Positions 9,455 to 19,448 are shown, counted from the first letter of the stretch. The stretch is DNA of 39,899 nucleotides from Flavobacteriaceae bacterium (GCA_002707745.1 PANU01000026.1:1-39899); one strand, 5' to 3'. Made by a program: numbers and translations. Notes: a model not told the origin generated them from the letters alone.

Positions 9455-10378
9455 AGTGGGACTTATAATTTCGATGTCCTGAAAAGTAATGGCTCCTCTT
9501 ACTACCCCTGCTATGGTGTCGTATAATGCATTTATAATTTGAAGTTTTAGTTCACTGGTACTATATAGTAAACTAACTTCGCGCGAGGGTAATGGTTTTT
9601 TAAAGTGCTTTAAATTCTCTTTACCTTCCATATCCAGTGTATGCAAATACGGTAACAGAGTCATTCCCAGACCTTCGTTGCTTAACTTTATTAATGTTTC
9701 AAAACTTCCACTTTGTAACTGAAAAGATTGATTGTTATTTAATTTTGACGTCTTACAAAGGTTTACCACCCCATCCCGGAAACAATGCCCATCTTCAAGT
9801 AATAAAATATCTTCAATTTCTAAATCTGACGTTTCAATTTCTTTTTTACTGGTTAATCTGTGCGTTTTTGGAATGTATCCTACAAAGGGTTCATAATACA
9901 GTGCACGCTCCTTAATTTTTTCCTGATAAAGCGGAGTTGCAGCAATAGCAGCGTCTAGGTGGTTGTCGCTTATTTTTGATATAATTTCGTCTGTAGTTAA
10001 TTCTTCAATTTTTAACTGAACTTTGGGATGTCGTTTTGTAAACGTTCGTAAAAACATGGGTAGCAGTGTAGGCATAATGGTAGGAATGATTCCCAATTTA
10101 AACTCTCCGCCTATAAATCCCTTTTGCTGGTCTACTACATCTTGCATTCTATCGGCTTCGTTTACGATACTTCGTGCCTGGGTTACTATTTTCTTTCCAA
10201 TTTCGGTAAGTTCGATAGGTTTTTTACTCCGGTCAAAAATTAATATATCCAGCTCATCCTCCAGTTTTTGAATTTGCATACTTAGCGTGGGTTGCGTGAC
10301 AAAAGTCTTTTCGGCCGCTTTAGTAAAGTTTTGATGTTCGGCTACTGCGAGTACGTATTTTAGCTGGGTAATGGTCAT
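9434..10378 (-). CDS. LysR family transcriptional regulator, OxyR-like (hydrogen peroxide-inducible genes activator)
   Basis: MTITQLKYVLAVAEHQNFTKAAEKTFVTQPTLSMQIQKLEDEL HTH; DGHCFRDGVVNLC resembles the OxyR redox Cys loop. Confidence 0.9.
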   Translation of the reverse strand: MTITQLKYVLAVAEHQNFTKAAEKTFVTQPTLSMQIQKLEDELDILIFDRSKKPIELTEIGKKIVTQARSIVNEADRMQDVVDQQKGFIGGEFKLGIIPTIMPTLLPMFLRTFTKRHPKVQLKIEELTTDEIISKISDNHLDAAIAATPLYQEKIKERALYYEPFVGYIPKTHRLTSKKEIETSDLEIEDILLLEDGHCFRDGVVNLCKTSKLNNNQSFQLQSGSFETLIKLSNEGLGMTLLPYLHTLDMEGKENLKHFKKPLPSREVSLLYSTSELKLQIINALYDTIAGVVRGAITFQDIEIISPTKKNPAK

Positions 10379-10511
10379 TTTAAAGTACGGTTTTAGAACT
10401 ACTGGATACTAAAGAAATCTACTTGTTTCAGTAGAAAAAGAGTACATCAAAGATACAAATACTATCAATAAAAACTATTTAAAAATTAAACTTTAAAGGT
10501 TTTGGTTATTT

Positions 10512-10545
10512 AAAAGGTCAAATACTTAAGATTTGACCTTTTTAA
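10512..10545. terminator. Rho-independent terminator downstream of the DUF2141 gene
   Basis: aaaaggtcaaat-acttaag-atttgacctttt, 12-bp stem flanked by A and T runs. Confidence 0.85.
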
Positions 10546-10581
10546 AGTGTAGCATTTTGTTTTTAGATGTATGCGGTTTGG

Positions 10582-11007
10582 TTACATAATAATTTCCATT
10601 TCAACCGGGGTAGTAGTTACAGTGAATTTAGCGTCTTTCCATTGCGGAGGACCAAAGCTCATCACATTGTTGGAAACCCCATAATTTTCTTTTGGCATGC
10701 CGCTGGTTTCAAAATCCATTATTTTATTGCTATTGGTGTCGTGAAAAAGTGTGATTCCGTATTCTCCCGGAGCTACGTTTGTAAAAGTTACCGTTGCTTT
10801 TCCGTTTTCAATAGTACTGCTTAGCCCATCTAAGGGAGCGGCCTTCATAAAAGTAGCTTCGTTATAAAGGGCAACTATTATTTCGCCCGTATTGGTTTTT
10901 ACAGGAACGGTTACGGTAATGGTTGTTCCTTCGGTTTTACCGGCATCTTGTGCGTTTAAAAAAGATAGGGTAAGAGCCAGAACGATTGTAGTAAAGATAG
11001 TTTTCAT
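10582..11007 (-). CDS. DUF2141 domain-containing secreted protein
   Basis: MKTIFTTIVLALTLSFLNAQ signal peptide; GEIIVALYNEATFM, NVAPGEYGITLFHDTNSNKIMDFETSGMPKENYGVSNN is a DUF2141 pattern. Confidence 0.88.
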   Translation of the reverse strand: MKTIFTTIVLALTLSFLNAQDAGKTEGTTITVTVPVKTNTGEIIVALYNEATFMKAAPLDGLSSTIENGKATVTFTNVAPGEYGITLFHDTNSNKIMDFETSGMPKENYGVSNNVMSFGPPQWKDAKFTVTTTPVEMEIIM

Positions 11008-11207
11008 AATATTTAGTTTAAAGTGTTTACTTGTTTTGAACACTTCAAAAGTGAGAAGAACACATGCTAATAAAAATTGAAATCTACCCAACTGTTGTTT
11101 TTTACTGATGAAATGTTGAATTAGTTGGTAGGCAGGCGGACTATTTTGCTTGCCCTTTTTATTGAATGATTTTGGAACAACGTAACACTTCAGTTAGTTT
11201 TCTTCGT

Positions 11208-11391
11208 TTACGGTTTCAGTTTAAAAACTGGAAGGATTAAAATAGGAGTCAATCGCTGAAACCACGCCATCATTAATGCTAATCCAACTATTATTTGATA
11301 ATACCCAATAAAATTTTAGTAAAAACCTGTTTGGTACATGCTTTCAAAAAATAGCCCCACAGGCGAAAGTGATTTTTGTGACCTAAGTTTT
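11208..11391 (-). pseudogene. Probable remnant of a DoxX-like membrane protein gene
   Basis: Reverse frame reads KSLSPVGLFFESMYQTGFY*NFIGYYQIIVGLALMMAWFQRLTPILILPVFKLKP*, with an in-frame TAA at 11318-11316 and no start codon/N-terminal part. Confidence 0.5.
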
Positions 11392-11816
11392 ATTTTTTTA
11401 TCCTTTTCTGCTGAAAAATCATATACCCAATGAGCAAGATCGTTAAAAGAATTACAAAAGGCAGAAACCAGAGACCAAGAGATTTCATTGTCCCCAGCGC
11501 AATTAAAACATTGGCAACCCCTATATATGTAGTTAAAATCATGACATATAACCCTATAATTTCAGCGAAGAGTGGTGGTTGCTTCTTTTGTTTGGGCATA
11601 TATGAGGCACCTCTTGTAATTGCAAAAATAATCAACAAGTTAATAAGGTTCAAAATTGGAAGCAACCAAATAGTGCTTTTATTGCCAAAACCATGCTTTT
11701 CCTGCAGCATTAAAATGTATAGGGATTTGTTCTGGTAATTGTGCATAATAGAATGCTGGAAACAGAAATGAGAGCAGGACCAGGGCGAGTATACTAATTC
11801 TAAGTGTTGTTTTCAT
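11390..11816 (-). pseudogene. DUF1648 domain-containing membrane protein, frameshifted
   Basis: ATG at 11816 gives MKTTLRISILALVLLSFLFPAFYYAQLPEQIPIHFNAAGKA|WFWQ*; the continuation GFGNKSTIWLLPILNLINLLIIFA... lies in another frame. Adding 2 nt at ~11693 restores NAAGKADGFGNKSTIWLLPILN. Confidence 0.85.
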
Positions 11817-13144
11817 AGGAGTCCTTTGGCTTTTATTTCAAGATACTTATTAATAGTATTTACGGTAAGGTCTTCAGGAGCTGTTAAAACAGTTTGTATA
11901 CCGCGTTGCTGTAACTCACGCACCATTACTTTTTTATCATACTGAAACTGCTCTGCAATGGTTTTATCAAAAATATCAGGAATGGTATGGGCTTGGGTTT
12001 CGCTTAGCTTTCGGAGTTCTGTGTTTTCAAAAAAGATAACTACCAAGACGTGTTTTTTAGCAATTGCCTGTAAGTAGGGAAGTTGTCTGTGTAGGGATGA
12101 AATATGTTCAAAATTGGTATATAATAATAACAGGCTTCGATGATTAATACGTCTGCGAACCATAGCCTGTAAGGCTCCAAAATCTGAATCTAAATATTTT
12201 GAGTCTATATTATACAGTGTATCCAGAATGTTGTTAAGGTAGGTTTTTTTAGCCTGAGCAGGTAAAAAACTCCCTATTTTATTACTGAAATCTACTAAGC
12301 CAACTTTATCATTTTTCTTTAATGCAATATTACTAAAGGCAAGAGTACTGTTAATGGCATAGTCTATTAATTTCAATTCATTAAAGGGCATTTTCATAAC
12401 GCGGCTGGTGTCAATAACACTGTATACAGGTTGCATTTTTTCATCCTGAAACTGATTTACCATTAACCGTGCGTGTTTTGCAGTTGCTTTCCAGTTTACC
12501 GTGCGCACGTCGTCACCTACAACATATTCTTTTATTTGCTCAAACTCCATGGTGTGACCAATCTTCCTGATTTTTTTAAGTCCTATATGCGACAACCTGT
12601 TATCTATAGCGAGGAAGTCATATTTTTTCATCTGAATAAAAGAAGGATATACTTTCACCATTTGCTCTTTATTGAAGGTAAAACGCCGTCTTACCAATCC
12701 AATTACAGAAGTTACATATAGGTTTAAATTTCCGAAGACATATTCTCCACGTTCCACAGGGCGTACCATATAGGGATACGTGCGCCGCTGTTTTCCTTCA
12801 ACTTTAATAGCTTGAAAGAAATCCCGTTTCTGAAACTGTACGGGTAGTTCGTCTACAATTCCAACTGTAACTGTGAAAGCATACTTGTTTTCCAGCTGAA
12901 GAAGAACTTCATTTTCATCGCTATTTGAAAATTTTTCGGGTAAATGCCTGCTTCCTCTTAGACCTTTAGTACTATACAACATTGAAATTTCCAGCAACAT
13001 AAAAACCACGACACCCAATAACAGTACCCATGTAATTCCGTACAGTTCTAACCACCAATTTGAAATGATGAACAGTACCGATAACACGGCAAGCACGTAG
13101 AAAAAACGTGGTGTTAAGTAAAGCGATTTAAAGAAACTGATCAT
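11813..13144 (-). CDS. DUF58 domain-containing protein
   Basis: EFEQIKEYVVGDDVRTVNWKATAKHARLMVNQFQDEKMQPVYSVIDTSRVM is the DUF58 signature. Confidence 0.93.
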   Translation of the reverse strand: MISFFKSLYLTPRFFYVLAVLSVLFIISNWWLELYGITWVLLLGVVVFMLLEISMLYSTKGLRGSRHLPEKFSNSDENEVLLQLENKYAFTVTVGIVDELPVQFQKRDFFQAIKVEGKQRRTYPYMVRPVERGEYVFGNLNLYVTSVIGLVRRRFTFNKEQMVKVYPSFIQMKKYDFLAIDNRLSHIGLKKIRKIGHTMEFEQIKEYVVGDDVRTVNWKATAKHARLMVNQFQDEKMQPVYSVIDTSRVMKMPFNELKLIDYAINSTLAFSNIALKKNDKVGLVDFSNKIGSFLPAQAKKTYLNNILDTLYNIDSKYLDSDFGALQAMVRRRINHRSLLLLYTNFEHISSLHRQLPYLQAIAKKHVLVVIFFENTELRKLSETQAHTIPDIFDKTIAEQFQYDKKVMVRELQQRGIQTVLTAPEDLTVNTINKYLEIKAKGLL

Positions 13145-14160
13145 TACCTCGGTATTTCAATGCTTTGGGCAATCATATCGATCACGGTTTCTGGGGTCAT
13201 GCCTTCCATTTCACGCTCTGGCGAGAGGATGATGCGGTGGCGCAATACAGGAGCCAGGCTTCTTTTTACATCGTCAGGAGTTACAAAATCCCGTCCGTTG
13301 ATGGCAGCAAAAGCCTTGGAGGCGTTCATAATTGCCAGCGATGCTCTTGGGGAACCTCCCAGGTATAAATGTGGGTGATTTCTGGTTTTGTCTACCACCT
13401 GCGCTATGTAATTAAATATTTTATCTTCAATGAGTATTTCCTGAACCTGCCCGCGAAACTTCTTTAAATCTGTAGCACTTAGCACGCCTTCAATTGCATC
13501 CTGCGGCACAGCCAACTTGCGATCGTGGTGTGTTTTTAAAATAGTAACTTCTTCTTCCAGTTTTGGGTAGCCCACCTTTATTTTGAAAAGAAAGCGGTCT
13601 AATTGTGCTTCTGGCAGGGCATAGGTGCCTTCCTGTTCTACAGGGTTTTGGGTTGCCAGCACCATAAAAGGGTATTCCATGGTGTATTTGGTGCCATCCA
13701 TAGTAATTTGGCGCTCTTCCATAACCTCAAAAAGTGCAGCTTGTGTTTTAGCGGGCGCACGGTTAATCTCGTCAATTAAAATAACATTGCTAAAGATAGG
13801 GCCCTTTTTAAACTCAAACTCTGAAGATTTCATATTCAGGATTGAAGTTCCCAACACATCACTGGGCATTAAATCTGGCGTAAACTGAATTCTGCTAAAA
13901 TCGGTTTTCAGGGTTTTGGCAAATAACTTTGCGGTGATGGTTTTTGCTATTCCCGGTACGCCCTCTATTAATAAATGACCATTTGCCAGCAATCCAACTA
14001 CAAGCAATTCAATAAAGTCTTCTTGCCCAATAATTATTTTACGTAATTGAGCTTTTATAGCATTTACAGAGGTTTTTAATTCTTCCAAGGGAATGCGGTT
14101 ATTAAACTGTAGCTCTTCGTTCTGTTGAGGGGGGATTGGGTTTTCTTCAGGATTTTCCAT
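13144..14160 (-). CDS. MoxR family AAA+ ATPase
   Basis: LLIEGVPGIAKTITAKLFAKTL (Walker A-like), VILIDEINRAPAKTQAALFEVMEE, LATQNPVEQEGTYALPEAQLDRF. Confidence 0.95.
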   Translation of the reverse strand: MENPEENPIPPQQNEELQFNNRIPLEELKTSVNAIKAQLRKIIIGQEDFIELLVVGLLANGHLLIEGVPGIAKTITAKLFAKTLKTDFSRIQFTPDLMPSDVLGTSILNMKSSEFEFKKGPIFSNVILIDEINRAPAKTQAALFEVMEERQITMDGTKYTMEYPFMVLATQNPVEQEGTYALPEAQLDRFLFKIKVGYPKLEEEVTILKTHHDRKLAVPQDAIEGVLSATDLKKFRGQVQEILIEDKIFNYIAQVVDKTRNHPHLYLGGSPRASLAIMNASKAFAAINGRDFVTPDDVKRSLAPVLRHRIILSPEREMEGMTPETVIDMIAQSIEIPR

Positions 14161-15364
14161 CTGTTTTTTGTTTATAGGTGGTAATATTTTTATTCAGTTT
14201 TGAAAGTATTTCTGGTGTAATGGCAGGCTGATGCTGTATTTGTTCCATAAAAGTAAACAAAGTGGTGGTATCTTCCAGTGTATTGCCGCTTCGGGCCGCT
14301 ACGGCTTTAAAGAAACGGGTATTTAATTGCTCGGTAGGAATTCTTAATCGGGTGCGAATGTATTCCATAAACAGCGTAATTTGCTTATCGGCAATAGCTT
14401 TATAGTCTTTTTGGTCATAATACATTCCTGCAATAGTACGGGTGTATTCAAAAGTTTTGTTGGCAGGAGGAAGTACGATGGGTATTTTTCGTTGTTTTCG
14501 TTTCCCTTCAAATAAAACAAATAATAAAGCACCAATAAGCATTGTATAATAGGCCCATTTAAGGTATTTGTTATTCAGTAAAATATATAATGGCGACGTT
14601 TCAATGGGCTTTCCGGATTTATAATGGTTGTCCCAATACACGAGTTCCTGCTCATTAATATAGGACAGTACCCCTTCGGTATACCCGGCATTGTCTTTTT
14701 CTAATAAAAAATAATTGGTAAATGTTTCAGGTTGTAGGTGCAGAAAAAGCGTTCCATTTCCAAAAGGAGCTTTTATAAAATTGGGTTTTGGGTTGCTTAT
14801 TGTTAGGGTGTCATTGTATACCTGCGTTACCCCTAAAACTGTTTGATGTAAAGTGTCTAGCTCATAAAAAGTACCAATATTAAGATCGCGTTCTATACGG
14901 TATGGCTGTGCAGATGTTAAGTTTTTGTTGGTAAGCTCCAGCATTGGCTGGGTGCCAAAGGTTTTAAGGCTGTATTCTGTATCTGTTTCCAGTGCCAGGG
15001 TATCCAGCAGTTCTCTGTTGAATCCGTGGGAAGCTATAAAAACGGTATTGCCTTTTTCAGTCCAGCGTAGTAATTTGTTCAGTTCTTCTCCATATATATT
15101 TACATAATTATTTAAGAAGAAATAGGTTCCCTGTATGGTAGTATCGTTTAAAACTTCAAAAGGAGGACGGTCTGTTTCAATGAAATTTTCATCTAGCTTT
15201 TCCTGTAATAAGTCGTGTAATACGTATGTGCCAAACGGAATTTTATCCACCCTGCTATAGCTTTGAAACCAATTAACAGGTTGCGGTTTGGTGGCTTCTA
15301 CATACACCAGTAGTGCCAGGATGCCCAGCAATGAAAAAACGCCTATTTTTTGCAGTTTGGTCAT
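14147..15364 (-). CDS. DUF4350 domain-containing protein
   Basis: SYSRVDKIPFGTYVLHDLL..., TM segment, position upstream of MoxR in an overlapping operon. Confidence 0.85.
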   Translation of the reverse strand: MTKLQKIGVFSLLGILALLVYVEATKPQPVNWFQSYSRVDKIPFGTYVLHDLLQEKLDENFIETDRPPFEVLNDTTIQGTYFFLNNYVNIYGEELNKLLRWTEKGNTVFIASHGFNRELLDTLALETDTEYSLKTFGTQPMLELTNKNLTSAQPYRIERDLNIGTFYELDTLHQTVLGVTQVYNDTLTISNPKPNFIKAPFGNGTLFLHLQPETFTNYFLLEKDNAGYTEGVLSYINEQELVYWDNHYKSGKPIETSPLYILLNNKYLKWAYYTMLIGALLFVLFEGKRKQRKIPIVLPPANKTFEYTRTIAGMYYDQKDYKAIADKQITLFMEYIRTRLRIPTEQLNTRFFKAVAARSGNTLEDTTTLFTFMEQIQHQPAITPEILSKLNKNITTYKQKTDGKS

Positions 15365-16149
15365 GAGGATTTTGGGATACTACGTTCTAGGTGAATGAAA
15401 ATTGTTTGTGCTTTATTAAAATCGGTTTCGGTTACCGTAAAGTTTCCATACCAGATATAATCGTAAATATTGGTTGCTTTTCTAAAACCAGTATTTAATT
15501 TTTCTGAAGTAATTTCAGCAAAGTAATCGCTGTTGGTCTTGTCAAATTCATATTCAATAAGTTCGGCTTCGGTAAGACGTTTTAGTACTAATAGGTAATA
15601 ATAACGCACTGCCAGACGATACTTTTTTTTCTGAATGGCTTTGTCTATTAATTTTTGAATATCCCGCGTTTTGATAATTTCTTCCTCTTCGGTAAAAAAG
15701 ACATCTGGTGTTGCTTTAGATTTCATAAGCTTGGCGCCGGGATTCAGTTTATAAAACAGCCAGACTATAAAACCAATAAGCACCGCCAGAATAATATAGG
15801 GAAGTACATGAATTACAAAGCCCCACAAAGTACTTCCTTCGGCATTGGGCATGATCCATTCCCAAAACGAACGCCACACCCGACCTAACCAGCTAAAAAA
15901 CCGACTAACCTGGTCGCCAATCCAGCCCGTGAACTGTTTCCACCAATTATCGGTTTCTTTGGGTGGTTTGTAATTAAAATCGGGATTGTTTTTAAAACCT
16001 TCAATCTTATCTTTGTTTAATGAGAGCGGTGTTTTTGGGCTATTGGTGTCGTACCGAACTATTTTTTCTTTAAGAGGGGCAATACTGTCCTGAGCTGAGG
16101 TAATTTCAGCTACAAAGAAAAAAAGTACAATGAAAAGTATTCTAAGCAA
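15361..16149 (-). CDS. DUF4129 domain-containing protein
   Basis: Signal peptide, GWIGDQVSRFFSWLGRVWRSFWEWI, central TM, C-terminal KKKYRLAVRYYYLLVLKRLTEAELIEYEFDKTNSDYFAE; ATGA overlap with the DUF4350 gene. Confidence 0.87.
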   Translation of the reverse strand: MLRILFIVLFFFVAEITSAQDSIAPLKEKIVRYDTNSPKTPLSLNKDKIEGFKNNPDFNYKPPKETDNWWKQFTGWIGDQVSRFFSWLGRVWRSFWEWIMPNAEGSTLWGFVIHVLPYIILAVLIGFIVWLFYKLNPGAKLMKSKATPDVFFTEEEEIIKTRDIQKLIDKAIQKKKYRLAVRYYYLLVLKRLTEAELIEYEFDKTNSDYFAEITSEKLNTGFRKATNIYDYIWYGNFTVTETDFNKAQTIFIHLERSIPKSS

Positions 16150-16530
16150 TCCTTATTTTATTGTCAATGCCTGAAATAAGTTGATCATTTTCGGTTAGAA
16201 AATTCTAATCAAAGATGGCAAATTTAAATGATTTAAAAAAAGAGTTTTTACACCAGAGACACCAGTACTTTAAAAAACAAATTTCCGGATTGCTAGAAAC
16301 TATATTTTTTTAATATAGCACCCTTACCGCCAGCTATTTTACTTGTTTATGGATGGTTACTATGTGATAAGCCTGTACGTTTATACTTTTTAAACAGTAA
16401 GAACTAAGGGATGGAAAAATGGTATTTTTAACAGGATATCTGCTATTGTAAAGGAATTATATGGTACCTACACAGTGGGATATAAGGGAATATTTTAAAA
16501 TGGTACTTCGTAAATCTACAATCAAAATAG

Positions 16531-16538
16531 TACCTTTG
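16531..16538 (+). promoter_or_regulatory. Putative Bacteroidetes -7 box (TACCTTTG) upstream of lpdA
   Basis: TAnnTTTG match 27 nt upstream of the start codon. Confidence 0.5.
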
Positions 16539-16564
16539 CATTTCACATCAAAAAAACACTAAAT

Positions 16565-17965
16565 ATGTCTAAATACGACGTTGCAGTAATAGGTTCTGGT
16601 CCTGGAGGATATGTAGCAGCAATCCGTTGCGCACAGTTAGGTATGAAAACCGCAATTATTGAAAAATATAATACCTTAGGAGGTACTTGTCTTAATGTAG
16701 GCTGTATTCCAAGTAAAGCACTTCTGGATTCTTCGCACCATTATGAAGAAGCCATCCATCATTTTGAAGCGCATGGTATTGAAATTCCAGGTGAGGTGAA
16801 GCTCAATTTTAAGAAAATGATTGAGCGCAAGGCTGCCGTAGTAGATCAAACTACCAAAGGCATCGATTTTTTGATGAATAAAAACAAAATTGATGTATTT
16901 ACCGGAATGGGTAGTTTTAAGGACGCTACTCATATTACAATAGATGGGGAGAAAAAACAGACCATTGAAGCTACAAATACCATTATTGCTACCGGGAGCA
17001 AGCCAGCTAGCTTGCCTTTTATTGAACTGGACAAAGACCGTATTATTACTTCAACCGAAGCCTTGAGCCTAAAAGAAATTCCAAAGCATATGATTGTGAT
17101 TGGAGGAGGCGTTATTGGCCTCGAATTGGGTCAGGTGTACCGCAGACTGGGAGCTGAGGTTTCCGTGGTGGAGTATATGGACCGTATTATTCCAACAATG
17201 GACAGTGCACAGAGCAAGGAATTAACCAAGGTGATGAAAAAGCAAGGGGTTAAATTTTATGTTTCGCATAAAGTTTCAGCTGTTGCCAAAAAAGGAAAAG
17301 AAGTAACGGTAACTGCAACCGATAAAAAAGATAAAGAAGTAACCTTTACAGGCGACTATTGTTTAGTTTCAGTAGGAAGAAGAGCCTATACAGATGGGTT
17401 AAAAGCAGAAAATGCAGGTGTAAAAATTACCGAACGAGGCCAGGTGGATGTAAATGAACATTTACAAACCAATGTTAAAAATATTTACGCTATAGGCGAT
17501 GTGGTACGAGGAGCCATGCTGGCACATAAAGCAAGCGAAGAGGGATCTCTAGTAGCCGAAATTATTGCCGGACAAAAACCACATATAGATTATAATTTAA
17601 TCCCAGGGGTGGTTTATACCTGGCCAGAAGTTGCCAGTGTGGGTAAAACCGAAGAACAACTAAAAGAAGCCAAAGTTGAGTATAAAAGTGGGCAGTTTCC
17701 AATGCGTGCCTTGGGAAGAAGCCGTGCCAGTGGAGATACCGACGGATTTATAAAAATTTTAAGCGATAAAAAAACAGATGAGGTTTTGGGAGTCCACATG
17801 GTTGGAGCCCGCGCAGCCGATCTTATTGCGGAAGCAGTTGTGGCTATGGAGTTTCGGGCAAGTGCCGAAGATATAGCACGTATGAGCCATGCGCACCCAA
17901 CCTATGCAGAAGCTGTAAAAGAGGCCGCTTTAGCAGCTACCGACGATAGAGCATTGCATATTTAA
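16565..17965 (+). CDS. lpdA: Dihydrolipoyl dehydrogenase
   Basis: GSGPGGYVAAIRCAQLGMKTAIIEKYNTLGGTCLNVGCIPSKALL, HAHPTYAEAVKEAAL. Confidence 0.96.
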   Translation: MSKYDVAVIGSGPGGYVAAIRCAQLGMKTAIIEKYNTLGGTCLNVGCIPSKALLDSSHHYEEAIHHFEAHGIEIPGEVKLNFKKMIERKAAVVDQTTKGIDFLMNKNKIDVFTGMGSFKDATHITIDGEKKQTIEATNTIIATGSKPASLPFIELDKDRIITSTEALSLKEIPKHMIVIGGGVIGLELGQVYRRLGAEVSVVEYMDRIIPTMDSAQSKELTKVMKKQGVKFYVSHKVSAVAKKGKEVTVTATDKKDKEVTFTGDYCLVSVGRRAYTDGLKAENAGVKITERGQVDVNEHLQTNVKNIYAIGDVVRGAMLAHKASEEGSLVAEIIAGQKPHIDYNLIPGVVYTWPEVASVGKTEEQLKEAKVEYKSGQFPMRALGRSRASGDTDGFIKILSDKKTDEVLGVHMVGARAADLIAEAVVAMEFRASAEDIARMSHAHPTYAEAVKEAALAATDDRALHI

Positions 17966-17986
17966 ATTTAACATGAAAATAAGCCC

Positions 17987-18022
17987 AGTACCATCTCAAA
18001 CTTTTTGAGATGGTACTTTTTT
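17987..18022 (+). terminator. Rho-independent terminator of lpdA
   Basis: agtaccatctcaaa-ctt-tttgagatggtact followed by ttttttt; 14-bp perfect stem. Confidence 0.92.
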
Positions 18023-18026
18023 TTCA

Positions 18027-18034
18027 ATACCTTC
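18027..18034 (+). promoter_or_regulatory. Putative -7 box TACCTTCG for pabB, with TTTG at 18004-18007 as candidate -33
   Basis: TTTG-N19-TAccTTCG; the TTTG lies in the 3' arm of the lpdA terminator. Confidence 0.45.
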
Positions 18035-18041
18035 GTGTGTG

Positions 18042-19331
18042 ATGCGCGTAACCAAAAAAAAATCTGCAAATCTTACTCCGCTGTTAAAGCAACAATTGTT
18101 ATTGTGGGCAAGCCAGTTTGAAGAAGTAGCCTGGCTGGACAGCAATGCCTATCTTCAAAATCACGGCTCCTATCAGGCGCTTCTTGCCGTAGATGCCTTT
18201 ACAGCGATAAAAACAGATTATTACAATGGTTTTAAAAAACTGGACGAATACCAGCAACTTACCAGGGACTGGTTGTTTGGCTATTTAAGTTATGACCTTA
18301 AAAACGATGTAGAGCGGCTTACTTCCAATAACTTTGATGGTCTTGGTTTTCCAGACTTGTATTTTTTTCAACCCAAAAAAATCTTTCTTTTTTCTGAAAC
18401 TGAAGTTGAAATGCACTACCTGGCTATGGTAGATGATGAGCTGGAGACCGACTGGGAGGAAATTTTACAAACTGAAATTTTACAAACCGAAACCACTTCT
18501 GAAGCACTAAAAATAAAGCTCCGCACTTCAAAAGATAGCTATGCCGAAAAAGTTGCGCATATGCTTCAACATATAGAACGCGGGGATATTTATGAAGCTA
18601 ATTTTTGTCAGGAATTTTATGCCGAAAACACTACTATCAACCCAGAGCAGGTTTTTTTTTCGTTAAATAATATTTCTAAACCTCCGTTTGCCACCTATTT
18701 AAAACTGGATTCCCACTATGTACTTTCAGCTTCTCCGGAGCGGTATCTCAAAAAGACGGGAAGCACCCTAATTTCACAACCTATTAAAGGAACCGCTAAA
18801 CGATTACAAAATGCGGTAAGCGATAAGGAAATGGCAAGTGCATTAGCCAATGATCCCAAAGAGCGTAGCGAGAATATTATGATTACAGATTTGGTGCGTA
18901 ACGACCTCTCACGTATTGCCAGAAAAGGTACAGTTACTGTTGAGGAGCTTTGCGCTATCTATACTTTTGAGCAGGTACACCAAATGATTTCAACCATTTC
19001 CTGTGAAGCTAAACCCGAATTTTCACCTGTGCAACTTCTTAAAAATACCTATCCCATGGGGAGCATGACGGGGGCTCCTAAAATAAGCGCTATGAAAATT
19101 ATAGAACAACTGGAAGATGCCAAAAGAGGAGTGTATAGTGGTACCATAGGCTATTTTGCCCCTAATGACGATTTCGATTTTAATGTGGTTATTCGAAGTA
19201 TTTTGTATAATAAGGCAAATCAGTATGTGAGTTTTTCGGTGGGAGGTGCTATAACTTCCAAGTCTACCATAGAAGCCGAATATGAGGAATGCCTACTAAA
19301 AGCCAAAGCTATGCGAAGCGTTTTGGAATAA
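18042..19331 (+). CDS. pabB: Aminodeoxychorismate synthase component I / anthranilate synthase component I family protein
   Basis: HIERGDIYEANFCQEF, SPERYLKKTGSTLISQPIKGTAKR, DLVRNDLSRIARKGTVTVEELCAIYTFEQVHQMIST, TYPMGSMTGAPKISAMKIIEQLE. Confidence 0.9.
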   Translation: MRVTKKKSANLTPLLKQQLLLWASQFEEVAWLDSNAYLQNHGSYQALLAVDAFTAIKTDYYNGFKKLDEYQQLTRDWLFGYLSYDLKNDVERLTSNNFDGLGFPDLYFFQPKKIFLFSETEVEMHYLAMVDDELETDWEEILQTEILQTETTSEALKIKLRTSKDSYAEKVAHMLQHIERGDIYEANFCQEFYAENTTINPEQVFFSLNNISKPPFATYLKLDSHYVLSASPERYLKKTGSTLISQPIKGTAKRLQNAVSDKEMASALANDPKERSENIMITDLVRNDLSRIARKGTVTVEELCAIYTFEQVHQMISTISCEAKPEFSPVQLLKNTYPMGSMTGAPKISAMKIIEQLEDAKRGVYSGTIGYFAPNDDFDFNVVIRSILYNKANQYVSFSVGGAITSKSTIEAEYEECLLKAKAMRSVLE

Positions 19332-19448
19332 CCTTAGCGTCAGGACTTTTGTACAGCTTAAAAAGCTGATATTTTAAAAAAAAACATCAAATTAATACGG
19401 TATGTTTTGTCATTTCATTAGTTGTATATTTTAATGCATAAACGGTGT

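Noticed and set aside
11390-11746. Track ORF as an intact 118-aa protein
   Set aside because: Its first ~17 residues are out of frame with the DUF1648 family; treated as the 3' part of a frameshifted gene.
16150-16564. 415-bp gap with several GGTAC/GTACC words and a small ORF MDGYYVISLYVYTF
   Set aside because: No consistent repeat unit, RNA fold or recognisable protein; noted only as a possible rearrangement boundary.
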